21,796 nt of DNA from an uncultured Synechococcus sp. (GCA_937975655.1 CALJTZ010000194.1:1-21796), one strand, 5' to 3'; positions 1 through 7,789 are shown, counted from the stretch's first letter. Notes: generated from the sequence alone by a model not told the origin. Translations and numbers: made by a program.

Positions 1-480
1 GATGATCGGCCAGATGGCGGTGATGAAGATCACGAAGATCGCCGAGGTGTTGGCGTCTTGAAACACCATCAGTGAGATCGGAAACCAGGCAAGGGGAGGC
101 ACGGTGCGCAGCACCTGGATCACCGGGTCCAGACCCTTGCCGATGAAGCGGTTCAGGCCCAGAAGCCCGCCGATGGCGATACCCACCACTGCCGCTAGGC
201 CGTAGCCCATGGCGACCCGCTGCAGTGAGATCAGGATTTGCCAGCCCAGTCCCTTGCTGGTGCCGCCGTCGTCAAAAAAGGGCTGGCTGATGTAGGGATC
301 CCAGGTTTCAACGATCACGTTGATCGGCCCCGGCAACCGAGCTACTCCCAGCAGCAGCGAGAGCAGTTGCCAGGCCACCAGAAACGCGCCGATGCAGATC
401 AGATAGGGCATGAGTTGGCGCAGGCCAGGGGCCAAGCGGCTGCTCCTGCTGGCGCGGGTTGTGGGGGTTGTGCTGGTCAT
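1..480 (-). CDS. nrtB: Nitrate ABC transporter permease NrtB, N-terminal part (cut by window edge)
   Basis: The reading frame starts at the ATG at 480-478 and stays open to base 1, giving 160 residues with no stop; the C-terminal part lies outside the window. A polar N-terminus of about 25 residues is followed by a hydrophobic helix (LICIGAFLVAWQLLSLLLG), a loop (LPGPINVIVETW), and then transport-domain helices with GYGLAAVVGIAIGGLLGLN and the sequence VLRTVPPLAWFPISLMVF. The last segment is typical of the NrtB/SsuC/TauC permease family, the inner-membrane channel of NrtABCD-type importers. It follows nrtA on the same strand after 99 bp and probably shares its transcript. The related bicarbonate permease CmpB cannot be excluded from this fragment alone, but nrtA, narM and nirA alongside favour nitrate. 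Confidence 0.9.
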   Translation of the reverse strand, partial: MTSTTPTTRASRSSRLAPGLRQLMPYLICIGAFLVAWQLLSLLLGVARLPGPINVIVETWDPYISQPFFDDGGTSKGLGWQILISLQRVAMGYGLAAVVGIAIGGLLGLNRFIGKGLDPVIQVLRTVPPLAWFPISLMVFQDANTSAIFVIFITAIWPII

Positions 481-579
481 CGGGGACGGGATAAAGGGAC
501 GTGAGGGTCCTGCAGCGATGCCCTAAGCGGCTCGAGGGCTTGTGAAGGGCCGGGAACCCGGGGGCTCCCGGGGGGGTGT
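481..579 (-). other. nrtA-nrtB intergenic spacer with GC-rich inverted repeats
   Basis: This 99-bp spacer separates the nrtA stop from the nrtB start. At about 550-573 it holds overlapping inverted repeats of CCGGG, GGGA and TCCC that could fold as a GC-rich hairpin in the minus-strand transcript. There is no T-run, so it is not a classical intrinsic terminator. A stable hairpin after a binding-protein gene often protects the upstream mRNA, giving more binding protein than permease. That role is inferred. Confidence 0.3.
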
Positions 580-1881
580 TCAGCTCATCGCCTTGATCTT
601 GAGGCTGTCCAGGTAGGCCTTCGGGTTCTCGGGATCAAACACCACGCCATCGAAGAAGGTTTCCTTGCCGCGGGAGTCGCTGGCGGGAATGTCCTTGGTC
701 ATGCCGATGGCCTTGGCCGCTTCCCTCCACAGGTCGGCACGATTTACCTTGTTCACCAGGGCGTCGATGTCGGTGGTAGCGGGGAGGTAGCCCCAGCGCA
801 TGTCCTCCGTCACGAACCAGGCGTCATGGCTCTTAAAGGGGAAGGAGGCATTATCGCTCCAGAACAGCATTTTGTAGGGGCTGTTCTTCACATCACGGCC
901 ATCGCCGTAATTCACATTGCCGGCCAGGCGCGGTTTGATATCTGCCACGGAGGCCTTGATGTACTTGTCCTTGGCCACGATTGCGCACATCTCGTCGAGA
1001 TTGGCGGGGTCCTCGCACCAGATCTGGGCTTCCTGAACGGCCATCAGCAGGGCCTTGGCGGCCTTGGGGTTCTGGTCCACCCAGTCGGCCCGCATGGAGA
1101 ATGACTTTTCGGGGTGCTTGTCCCAGAGTTCACCGGTCTGGGCAGCGGTGTAACCGAGCTGCTTGTTCACCAGGCGCTGGTTCCAGGGCTCACCCACGCA
1201 GAAGGTGTCCATGGTGCCGGTCTGCATGTTGGCCACCATCTGCGGCGGCGGCACTACCACCAGGTCGGCATCCTTGTTCGGGTCGATGCCATTGGCGGAG
1301 AGCCAGTAGCGCATCCACAGGTCGTGAGTGCCGCCCGGGAAGGTCACGGCTGCCTTGAACTTCTTGCCCTTCTTGCTGGCGTCGGCCACGGCCTTGGCCA
1401 AGCCGGCCTTGTTATCAACGGTGAGTTTGTTGCCGAGGAAATCCTTCGATACGGAGATGGCCTGGCCCTGGGTGTTGAGCCGCGCCAGGGTGTACATCGG
1501 CAGGGGCTGTTTGCTCTTGGTAATCTTGCCGGCCGTGAGCAGAATCGGCATCGGCGAAAGAATGTGGGCCCCGTCGATGCCACCCTTGGCCGATCCCAGT
1601 TCGAGGTTGTCGCGGGTCACGGCCCAGGAGGTTTGCTTCACCACCTTCACATCGGGCATGCCGTGCTTGGCGAAAAGTCCTTTTTCCTTGGCGATGATCA
1701 GTGGTGACGCATCCGTGAGGGCGATGAAGCCCAGGGTGGCGCCATTCACCTCGGGAGCATCGGGGCCGGTGGCGGTGCTCTTGGTGGAGGGTTTGCTGCC
1801 GCCGCAGGCGGCCAGCCACATGGCGCCCGCCGCAGATCCGGCGGCGGTGATCAGAAACTTGCGGCGGGACAGATTGGACAT
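580..1881 (-). CDS. nrtA: Nitrate/nitrite ABC transporter substrate-binding lipoprotein NrtA
   Basis: Binding protein of the NrtABCD importer, 433 residues when started at the ATG at 1881-1879. The frame is open further upstream, to 2046, but the 55 extra residues carry no signal, whereas the chosen start places a twin-arginine motif (SRRKFL) near the N-terminus, then a hydrophobic stretch and a lipobox (LAAC followed by GG). This predicts Tat export and lipid anchoring facing the periplasm. The mature part has the NrtA/SsuA binding fold, with GFIALTDASPLIIAKEKGLF at its start and VTFPGGTHDLWMRYWLSANG, VVPPPQMVANMQTGTMD and FCVGEPWNQRLV in the middle. The bicarbonate protein CmpA is a close homologue; nitrate is preferred because narM, nirA and nrtB are neighbours. 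Transcription probably starts in the long spacer upstream. Confidence 0.93.
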   Translation of the reverse strand: MSNLSRRKFLITAAGSAAGAMWLAACGGSKPSTKSTATGPDAPEVNGATLGFIALTDASPLIIAKEKGLFAKHGMPDVKVVKQTSWAVTRDNLELGSAKGGIDGAHILSPMPILLTAGKITKSKQPLPMYTLARLNTQGQAISVSKDFLGNKLTVDNKAGLAKAVADASKKGKKFKAAVTFPGGTHDLWMRYWLSANGIDPNKDADLVVVPPPQMVANMQTGTMDTFCVGEPWNQRLVNKQLGYTAAQTGELWDKHPEKSFSMRADWVDQNPKAAKALLMAVQEAQIWCEDPANLDEMCAIVAKDKYIKASVADIKPRLAGNVNYGDGRDVKNSPYKMLFWSDNASFPFKSHDAWFVTEDMRWGYLPATTDIDALVNKVNRADLWREAAKAIGMTKDIPASDSRGKETFFDGVVFDPENPKAYLDSLKIKAMS

Positions 1882-2145
1882 GCAGGTGGCGAAGCGGCGT
1901 TGCAGGGCAGCCTGGAGGGGTTGTGGCCAGCGGCAGACAGCACAAAGCGCCGCCACCTGAAGGGTGCAGGCAGCAGGCGGCATGGGCGTCTGGTCGTGAC
2001 CCCGCTCATCAGGGGTACGGACTGTGTTGGCGCACAAGCTGACCAACGAGAGCTATGTCATCACGGCACAGTCCCGGGACACGGTTGTCGTTGCTACCAA
2101 ATAATCCGCCGTTGCCGCTTGCTGATCGCGAAGGCCGTGGCCGTG
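1882..2145 (-). other. 264-bp spacer upstream of nrtA
   Basis: No convincing gene is present between narM and nrtA. The spacer contains a candidate NtcA box with a possible -10 element (annotated separately) and a perfect 10-bp palindrome GTCCCGGGAC at 2071-2080, which sits between the two. The distance implies an nrtA leader of roughly 165 nt if that promoter is used. I see no clear intrinsic terminator after narM, so read-through from the trpD2-narM pair is possible. Confidence 0.5.
2055..2097 (-). promoter_or_regulatory. Candidate NtcA-activated promoter of nrtA
   Basis: On the minus strand, GTAGCAACGACAAC (2097-2084) matches the relaxed NtcA consensus GT-N10-AC, with one perfect half site GTA and an imperfect AAC. 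It is followed after 23 bases by TGACAT (2060-2055), a poor -10 hexamer. The 20-24 base spacing is that of NtcA-activated cyanobacterial promoters. The imperfect half site and weak -10 keep this tentative. Confidence 0.4.
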
Positions 2146-2622
2146 TTAGTTCAGAACGTTGAATTCCTGCAGCGCCCTGGGCAGGTTGCGGTGTTCATGG
2201 CCGGGATGGCTGAGCTTCACGAGGGCAAAACGCTGGAGTTCATCGAGCCCGCCCCAGGCCCCGGCCCGCAGCACCAAGTGCAACTGGCTGCAGGCCTGTT
2301 CGAGCAACTCGGGTAGCCAGTCCCCCTGTTGCCAGGGTGCGGCTGTGGCCGGCTCGAGGGTGGTGGCAGGGCCATCGGGCAAGGTCTGGCTGCGCTGCAG
2401 GAGCCAGGCCCGCAGCTGGGCGACGGCGCCGGCATCGTCGCCCCAGGCCAGCAGTTGTTGGCGCTCCTGTTGCGTGAGTCCATGCCAGTGAACCAGTTTC
2501 AGTTTCACACCCGCCAAGTCGAGCTTGCGCCGCACCGCCATCGGGATGCAGCGCAGATCGCTGCTGAAGTCCTGCTCGAACTTGAAGCAGTAGTTGTGGC
2601 GGGCAAAGGGGGGATCGCTCAT
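2146..2622 (-). CDS. narM: Nitrate reductase-associated protein NarM
   Basis: A 158-residue protein that I recognise as the cyanobacterial nitrate reductase-associated family (NarM). The diagnostic N-terminal region reads FKFEQDFSSDLRCIPMAVRRKLD, followed by AGVKLKLVHWHGL, at about residues 14-49. The length fits the family, which is about 150-160 residues. In Synechococcus elongatus NarM is needed for active nitrate reductase, probably in maturation or cofactor handling; its biochemistry is unclear. No signal peptide or membrane helix is seen, so it should be cytoplasmic. Its ATG overlaps the TGA of the upstream TrpD2-like gene in an ATGA arrangement, implying translational coupling. The nitrate reductase gene narB itself is not in the window. 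Confidence 0.9.
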   Translation of the reverse strand: MSDPPFARHNYCFKFEQDFSSDLRCIPMAVRRKLDLAGVKLKLVHWHGLTQQERQQLLAWGDDAGAVAQLRAWLLQRSQTLPDGPATTLEPATAAPWQQGDWLPELLEQACSQLHLVLRAGAWGGLDELQRFALVKLSHPGHEHRNLPRALQEFNVLN

Positions 2623-3683
2623 CGCAGGGCTTCCAGTTGTCGCAGCCCGGCCCGGGAGTGAAGCAGGGCTTCGGCCTGCTTCAGGGCATCGCTGAGATGG
2701 TTCATCTCACCTGCGAACCAGAGATAGGCCCCCAGATTCCAGTGCAGGGCTTTGGCCAGTGCCCCTTCTCCCTGCAGGGCCGCCAGGGCGAGCCTGCGCC
2801 AATCGTCCAGATTGCGGAATGGCACGTCGTCGCCATCGAGGCCGTGGTCGCGCGGATGCAGCAGCAGCCGTTCCGGCTCCGCGAGGCGCAGCCGGGAGCA
2901 GATGCCGGCACGGCTCGTGGGCAGATCTGTGGATCCCTCCAGGCCTTTCACCATCACCACATCCTGCTCGTCGGCGGCCCGCAGGGCTTCCCAGCCGCGG
3001 CTCTCGGTGGGGGGGTGGACAAAGCCACTCACCAGGATGTGGTCTCCCTGATGGGGTGTCCACAGCAGTTCCAGGCTGGCCACAGGGGGCCGTTTGCCAA
3101 TCTCTTCGCGAATGCGCACCAGGCGTTCCGCGGCCTGGAAGTGATCAGGTTGATGGGTGAGGGCCAGACCGTGGTGCTCCAGCCGCGCCTGGGTTGCCGC
3201 CAGGGACAGACCCCGCCACTCCACCCCGAGGCAGGCAAACAGCTCAGCCAGGGTCATGCCGTATTTCACAGGCATGGGGCCTCCTCCGTGCATCACCACG
3301 GGCACCCCCGCCGCACTCAGCAGAAGGGCCACCAGAGGCAGCAGGGGGGCCGTGCGGCTGCGGCCGTCGTAGGGCACGCCGAAGCAGAGGGGACGCCGCC
3401 CCGGTGTGGTGAGCTGGGGACCTTGGCGCCGATAGCTGTCGAGCATGCCGGTGAGCTCGAGGGGCTGCGGCCGCCGGATCCGATGGGCAATCAGGAAGGC
3501 CCCCACCTGGGCCTCGGTGCTGTCGCCCGCCAGCATCAGATCCATGCTGTCCCGGGCTTCCTCCCGGCTGAGTCCCGTGCTGGTGTGCTCGCCGCTGCCC
3601 ACCTTGGCGAGCAGGTCTCGGAAGCGGGCAGGCCTGGCGCCGAGGGCGTTCTGGCGCTGCGCCCGGCGTTGAGCCACGTCCAC
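2619..3683 (-). CDS. TrpD2-like protein (anthranilate phosphoribosyltransferase family)
   Basis: A 354-residue homologue of anthranilate phosphoribosyltransferase. The N-terminal helical domain (LSREEARDSMDLMLAGDST, then AQVGAFLIAHRIR) is clearly of the TrpD fold. The PRPP-binding signature of true TrpD, a GTGGD loop, is replaced by GVPYDGRSR, and the KHGNR-type loop by MHGGGPMPVKYG. This matches the TrpD2/YbiB subgroup, whose E. coli member was reported to bind nucleic acid; I would not call it a tryptophan enzyme. The frame extends to a GTG at 3722, but the GTG at 3683-3681 has an AGGAG ribosome site five bases upstream (3693-3689), and this start leaves the putative nirA box at 3707-3720 outside the gene. 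It overlaps narM by 4 nt, pointing to a role linked to nitrate assimilation. Confidence 0.8.
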   Translation of the reverse strand: MDVAQRRAQRQNALGARPARFRDLLAKVGSGEHTSTGLSREEARDSMDLMLAGDSTEAQVGAFLIAHRIRRPQPLELTGMLDSYRRQGPQLTTPGRRPLCFGVPYDGRSRTAPLLPLVALLLSAAGVPVVMHGGGPMPVKYGMTLAELFACLGVEWRGLSLAATQARLEHHGLALTHQPDHFQAAERLVRIREEIGKRPPVASLELLWTPHQGDHILVSGFVHPPTESRGWEALRAADEQDVVMVKGLEGSTDLPTSRAGICSRLRLAEPERLLLHPRDHGLDGDDVPFRNLDDWRRLALAALQGEGALAKALHWNLGAYLWFAGEMNHLSDALKQAEALLHSRAGLRQLEALR

Positions 3684-3706
3684 TGTTGCTCCTGCACCCA
3701 GGTTCG

Positions 3707-3749
3707 GTAGCGGTTGCAACACGGGTTAGGGGGAGCCAATGGCCACATT
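3707..3749 (+). promoter_or_regulatory. Candidate NtcA-activated promoter of nirA
   Basis: GTAGCGGTTGCAAC at 3707-3720 fits GT-N10-AC with a perfect GTA half and an AAC second half. After 23 bases comes CACATT (3744-3749), a weak -10. The implied start near 3756 gives a nirA leader of about 23 nt. The box lies in the 95-bp divergent spacer between the TrpD2-like gene and nirA. nirA is a classic NtcA target in cyanobacteria, so a site is expected here; the exact bases remain tentative. Confidence 0.4.
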
Positions 3750-3778
3750 GTCCAACCACCTGCTAGCCAGTTTTTTTG

Positions 3779-5335
3779 ATGGTGTCTGCAGCCCCTGAAA
3801 CCGGAAGGCCCGCGGAGGCTGACGCCAAGCTGAGCAAGATCGAGCAGGCCAAGGCTGACTTCTGCGGCCTGGAGCTGGCGCCGCGGCTGGCGGACCTGGC
3901 GGTTGAGGGTTGGGAGGCGCTCGATGAGGCCACCCTCACCATCCGCCTCAAGTGGCTCGGCATCTTCTTTCGCCCGGTGACGCCCGGCCGCTTCATGGTG
4001 CGCTTGCGGCTGCCCAACGGGGTGATCCAGGCCGATCAGCTGGAGGTGCTCGCCGATGCGGTGGATCGCTGTGGCAGCGACGGATCCGCTGACATCACCA
4101 CCCGCCAGAACCTGCAGCTGCGGGGGCTGCTGCTGGAGGACATGGCGCCGCTGATGGCCGCGATGGAGGCCGTGGGGCTCACCAGCCGCCAATCGGGCCA
4201 TGACAACCCCCGGAACATCACCGGTAACCCCCTGGCGGGAATCGACCCCGAGGAGTTGCTGGATACCCGGCCGCTGGTGATGGCGATCCAGGAGCGCCTG
4301 CTGGCCGACGATGCCCCACGCAACCTGCCCCGCAAGTTCAACGTGGCGGTAGGGGGCGCTCCGGACAGTTTTCTGCTCCACAACGACCTGGCCTTTCTGC
4401 CCGCAGACCGCGATGGCGAGCTGGGGTTCACGGTGATGGTGGGAGGCTTCTTCTCCGCCCAACGCAATGAATTGGCGGTGTCCCTGGGCCTGTGGCTGCG
4501 CCCTGAACAGCTGCCCAATTTCACTCTGGCCCTGTTGCGCCACTTTGAACAGAACGGCAATCGGGTGGCTCGCAACAAGAGCCGATTGATGTATCTGATC
4601 GATGCGCTCGGCCTTGACACCTATCGCCAGGAGGTGCTCGAGGGGTTCATGGCCCTGGGTGGTGAGGCCTTCCCCCACGATGGCCACCACCACGTGCACC
4701 GAGCTCCCCGCTCTGGCCTGGGGGTGCAGGCCCAGAAGCAGCCGGGGCTGCATTGGCTGGGCCTGAGCGTGCCGGTGGGGCGCCTGGATGCTGCTGGCAT
4801 GGCGGAGCTGGCGCGGCTCGCTCGCCGGTATGGCAGTGGGGAACTGCGTTTCACCGAAGCCCAGAACGTGCTGATTCCCAATGTGGCCAGTGAGCACCTG
4901 GAAGCCCTGCTGGCCGAGCCGCTGTTGCAGCGGTTCAGCCCCACTCCTGGTGCGTTGGAGGGGGAGGCCGTGAGCTGCACCGGCAACCGCTATTGCAGCT
5001 TTGCCCTCATTCCCACCAAGACCACGGCCCAGGCGGTGGTGGCGGAATTGGAGCAGCGGCTGGAGTTGCCCCACGCCGTGCGCACCCATTGGACCGGTTG
5101 CCCCAATGCCTGCGGCCAGCCCTATATGGGTGAGATCGGCCTGATGGGGGCCAAGGCCCGCCACGAGGGCGAGATGGTGGAGGCGGCGAAGATCTTCCTC
5201 GGTGGTTCCATGGGCGCCGATCCCCAGTTGGCAGAACTGCATCACAAGGGTGTGCCCCTCACCCAGCTTGCCGATGTGCTCGAAGACCTGCTGGTGGAGC
5301 GCTTTGGTGCCCGCCGCCGCCCAGCGGCCGGTTGA
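3779..5335 (+). CDS. nirA: Ferredoxin-nitrite reductase NirA
   Basis: Reduces nitrite to ammonium with six electrons from reduced ferredoxin, using siroheme and a 4Fe-4S cluster, in the cytoplasm or at the thylakoid surface. The 518 residues from the ATG at 3779 fit cyanobacterial NirA (about 510-520). A TTG immediately upstream is in frame but unlikely. The two-lobed nitrite/sulfite reductase fold is visible: a ferredoxin-like half domain (RFMVRLRLPNGVIQADQLEV), the substrate and siroheme motif DITTRQNLQLRG at 105-116, a repeated half domain from about residue 300, and four cluster cysteines, C400 and C406 (SCTGNRYCSF) and C441 and C445 (GCPNACGQ). The C-x5-C spacing with TGNRYC favours nitrite reductase over sulfite reductase. 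The stop overlaps the proposed start of the CbiX-like fusion gene, and cobA follows, so siroheme supply is probably co-transcribed. Confidence 0.96.
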   Translation: MVSAAPETGRPAEADAKLSKIEQAKADFCGLELAPRLADLAVEGWEALDEATLTIRLKWLGIFFRPVTPGRFMVRLRLPNGVIQADQLEVLADAVDRCGSDGSADITTRQNLQLRGLLLEDMAPLMAAMEAVGLTSRQSGHDNPRNITGNPLAGIDPEELLDTRPLVMAIQERLLADDAPRNLPRKFNVAVGGAPDSFLLHNDLAFLPADRDGELGFTVMVGGFFSAQRNELAVSLGLWLRPEQLPNFTLALLRHFEQNGNRVARNKSRLMYLIDALGLDTYRQEVLEGFMALGGEAFPHDGHHHVHRAPRSGLGVQAQKQPGLHWLGLSVPVGRLDAAGMAELARLARRYGSGELRFTEAQNVLIPNVASEHLEALLAEPLLQRFSPTPGALEGEAVSCTGNRYCSFALIPTKTTAQAVVAELEQRLELPHAVRTHWTGCPNACGQPYMGEIGLMGAKARHEGEMVEAAKIFLGGSMGADPQLAELHHKGVPLTQLADVLEDLLVERFGARRRPAAG

Positions 5336-6807
5336 AGCCTTTGCCTGGCAGGGTGGAGAGAGTTGCTGGCCTGGCGCTGCTGAACCAGCCCTGCCCTGAT
5401 CACAACCGTGCGGTGCTGGCGGCCCTGGGCAGCGAGGAGCGCTGGCAGCAACTGCAGCGCCTGCGCCGCGGGAGTGGCTCCCTGCAGCCCTGGTTCGAGG
5501 CCCTGATCCGTGGGGAGCTTGCCCCGGAACCGGATCTGCTGGCGGCCCTGGTGGGCCGCGTGGATCGCTTCGGCGCCGAACGCTTGATCCAGCTCTGCGG
5601 GGCTCGGCCTGAAGCTCTGCTGGCGGCCCTCCAGCAGGAGCTGCCCACCGCTACAGCGGCGGGTCGGGAGCCGTGGCTGGAGCCGCTCCTGCAATGGCTG
5701 CAGCTGCCTTCAGCCCCGCCGCCCCCGCCCCGCGATTGGCTCACGCTGCTTGGGCTGTTTCGCGATGCGCGGGTGGCCCAGCTGCTGCGCCAGGCCATCG
5801 GGCCGGCAGCGCCAGCCCGGGAACCTCAGCTCTTGGTGCTGCTTGGCCATCAACGCCAGGCCGGCGATGCGCCGCTGTTGCAGCAGCTGGCGCTGGCCCC
5901 CGGTCCCAGGGCCCAGCGCCTGGCAGCCCTGGAGGGGCTTGCCGTGGGGTTGGGTGCCTGGCCGCGGCGGCCCCTGATGGTGGCGCTCCGCCAGCTCGCG
6001 GCCGATCTGGATCCGGAGCTGGCGGCCAAGGCCGTGGATCTGCTGGCCCGGTTGCCGGGTGCTCAGCCGCAGTTGCGGCGGTTGCTGCGCCAGCACCTTG
6101 ATCCTGGCGTGGCGACGCGTTTGCGCCGGCGCCTGCAGGCCACGCCTCTGGTGTTGGTGGTGCATGGGCGGCAGGGGGGGCTGATCCCCGCGGAGCTGCA
6201 GGAGCTGGCGGCCGCGGTGCAGCAGCGCCGTGGTACGCCGGTGCTGCTGCAGGCCCTCACGGCCCCAGCCCCCGAGGGTGACGCAGCCTTCTGGGGCACG
6301 GCCCAGCGGGCCGGCGGCATCAGCCTGGTGCCGCTGCTGTTGCTGCCGGGAGGCCATGTGCGGGTGGACGTGCCCGCCATTGCCGCCAGCTGGCGGGTGG
6401 CCATGGCCAACGTGGGGCCCCTGACCCTGGAGCGCAGCCCATTCCTGGGGGCCTGGCCCGGCTGGCAGCACGTGCTCGCCGCGGAATTGCAGCGGTTGGC
6501 GGCTGGTCGTCCCTGTCACTGGTTGCATCACCCCCTCACGGGTCCCTTGCCCCAGCGCTATCTGACCCACTTAGAGGCTGTGCTGGCCTGCCCAGGCCTG
6601 GCCACTCCATACACTGCACAACTCAGCGACCTTGGCCCGCTCGCCCAGGACCCTGGTGTTCTGGTGCCTCTCACCCTGGCGCCCAATCGACTCAGCGAAT
6701 CCCTGGCTCAGGGACTCTGCGGGCCGGGGGTTGATGTTCTCCCACCCCTCCTGCAGCTGCCTGCCGTGCGTCAGTTCCTCATCTCGGCCCTGGAGGCACT
6801 GCCATGA
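5332..6807 (+). CDS. Alpha-helical repeat/CbiX-like fusion, candidate sirohydrochlorin ferrochelatase
   Basis: A 491-residue protein if started at the TTG at 5332, which overlaps the nirA stop; a GTG at 5353 is another possible start. Residues of about 25-270 are leucine/alanine-rich helices in repeated pairs, resembling HEAT-like repeats. From about 273 there is a CbiX/SirB-like chelatase region: LVLVVHGRQGG with H278, then VPLLLLPGGHVRVDVP with H342 and D346, matching the two metal-binding histidine motifs of sirohydrochlorin chelatases. A second half-domain follows, with HWLHHPLTG (H396, H399, H400) and LVPLTLAPNRLSE. Lying between nirA and cobA with overlaps at both ends, it is a good candidate for inserting iron into sirohydrochlorin to give siroheme. 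The oxidation of precorrin-2 is not accounted for here. The chelatase role is inferred; the helical part has no known role. Confidence 0.72.
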   Translation: MKPLPGRVERVAGLALLNQPCPDHNRAVLAALGSEERWQQLQRLRRGSGSLQPWFEALIRGELAPEPDLLAALVGRVDRFGAERLIQLCGARPEALLAALQQELPTATAAGREPWLEPLLQWLQLPSAPPPPPRDWLTLLGLFRDARVAQLLRQAIGPAAPAREPQLLVLLGHQRQAGDAPLLQQLALAPGPRAQRLAALEGLAVGLGAWPRRPLMVALRQLAADLDPELAAKAVDLLARLPGAQPQLRRLLRQHLDPGVATRLRRRLQATPLVLVVHGRQGGLIPAELQELAAAVQQRRGTPVLLQALTAPAPEGDAAFWGTAQRAGGISLVPLLLLPGGHVRVDVPAIAASWRVAMANVGPLTLERSPFLGAWPGWQHVLAAELQRLAAGRPCHWLHHPLTGPLPQRYLTHLEAVLACPGLATPYTAQLSDLGPLAQDPGVLVPLTLAPNRLSESLAQGLCGPGVDVLPPLLQLPAVRQFLISALEALP

Positions 6808-7595
6808 CGGACAAGCCCGCGGCGATCGGCAAGGTGTATCTCGTGGGGGCCGGGCCGGGGGATCCCGAACTGCTCACCCTCAAGGCCCATCGGCTGCTGC
6901 GGCAGTGCGATGCCCTCGTGTACGACTCCCTGGTGCCCAAGGCCTTGCTGGATCTGGTGCCGGAACGCTGCGAGCGTCACTTCGTTGGCAAGCGCCGTGG
7001 CCACCACTCGGTGCCCCAGCCCAGCACCAATGCGGTGCTGGTGGAGTTGGCGACCAGGCATCGCCTGATCGTGCGGCTGAAGGGTGGTGATCCCTTCCTG
7101 TTCGGCCGCGGCGGGGAGGAGGCGGCCCACCTGGTGAACCATGGCGTGGCCGTGGAGGTGGTGCCGGGGGTCACGGCCGGCATCGCCGCGCCGGCCTACG
7201 CGGGTATTCCCGTGACCCATCGCCGGGCTGGGTCCAGCGTCACTTTCGTGACGGGCCATGAGGAGATCGACAAGCGTCGCCCCGGCGTTGACTGGCAGGG
7301 ACTGGCCCGCAGCAGTGATGGCCTGGTGATCTACATGGGGTTGCACAATCTGCGCCGCATCTGTGACGAGCTGATGGCCGGCGGCCTGGCGGCCCAGACG
7401 CCGGCTGCGGTGGTGCAGCAGGGAACGGTGCGGGGCCAGCGCCAATTGGTGGGCGAGCTGGGCAGCTTGGCGGATCAGGTGGAGGCCGAGGCCTTTGCCT
7501 CGCCATCGATTGTGGTGATCGGCACGGTGGTGAATGAACGGGTGGAGAGCTGCGCACCCGAGCCCGCTGATGCCGAGATGCCGATTCCCTTCTGA
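6804..7595 (+). CDS. cobA: Uroporphyrinogen-III C-methyltransferase (SUMT)
   Basis: Transfers two methyl groups from S-adenosylmethionine to uroporphyrinogen III, making precorrin-2 for siroheme and cobalamin. The 263 residues correspond to a single-domain CobA/SUMT, not a trifunctional CysG. Motifs in order: VYLVGAGPGDPELLT at 11-25, DALVYDSLV, RLKGGDPFLFGRGGEEA from 91, VVPGVTAGIAAPAYAGIPVTHR, and VIYMGLHNL, all typical of the tetrapyrrole methylase family. The ATG overlaps the stop of the CbiX-like gene by ATGA, so the two are translationally coupled and likely expressed with nirA. The product feeds NirA's cofactor; sulfite reductase and the B12 pathway would also draw on it. Confidence 0.95.
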   Translation: MTDKPAAIGKVYLVGAGPGDPELLTLKAHRLLRQCDALVYDSLVPKALLDLVPERCERHFVGKRRGHHSVPQPSTNAVLVELATRHRLIVRLKGGDPFLFGRGGEEAAHLVNHGVAVEVVPGVTAGIAAPAYAGIPVTHRRAGSSVTFVTGHEEIDKRRPGVDWQGLARSSDGLVIYMGLHNLRRICDELMAGGLAAQTPAAVVQQGTVRGQRQLVGELGSLADQVEAEAFASPSIVVIGTVVNERVESCAPEPADAEMPIPF

Positions 7596-7789
7596 TTGCT
7601 GAACAACCACTCGGCAAACTGGTCTGCCCTGCCGTCTCTTTCGTAGTCGATCACACGCCCGCGATCTTTGGGGATCGGTTCACTGGGCGCTCTCGTTAGC
7701 GCTTCGGCGCAGCTGCCATGGCCGCCGTTCCTCTCCATCAGGATGCATCGCTCCACGAAAGCCGACGTTCGGTGCCCAGGCCGGCGCCG
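7596..7789. other. Spacer between cobA and the cupin gene
   Basis: No convincing gene is seen in these 194 bp. Two short hairpins are possible: CGATC/GATCG around 7661-7676, and a GCGC-TTCG-GCGC tetraloop stem near 7700. Neither has a T-run, so a terminator for the nirA operon cannot be firmly placed. A minus-strand frame covering part of it runs into cobA and looks spurious. Confidence 0.4.

Noticed and set aside
1882..2046. 55-residue N-terminal extension of nrtA
   Set aside because: It would bury the twin-arginine and lipobox signal, and the sequence looks like translated non-coding DNA.
2071..2080. Palindrome GTCCCGGGAC upstream of nrtA as an operator
   Set aside because: Ten-base GC palindromes are common in such DNA; nothing besides its position supports regulation.
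3536..5245. 569-residue open frame antisense to nirA
   Set aside because: It is the complementary frame of a well-supported gene, rich in His, Gln and Gly from mirrored codons, and shows no family motif.
7475..7756. 93-residue minus-strand frame across the cobA 3' end and the following spacer
   Set aside because: It overlaps cobA heavily, has no ribosome site and no recognisable motif.
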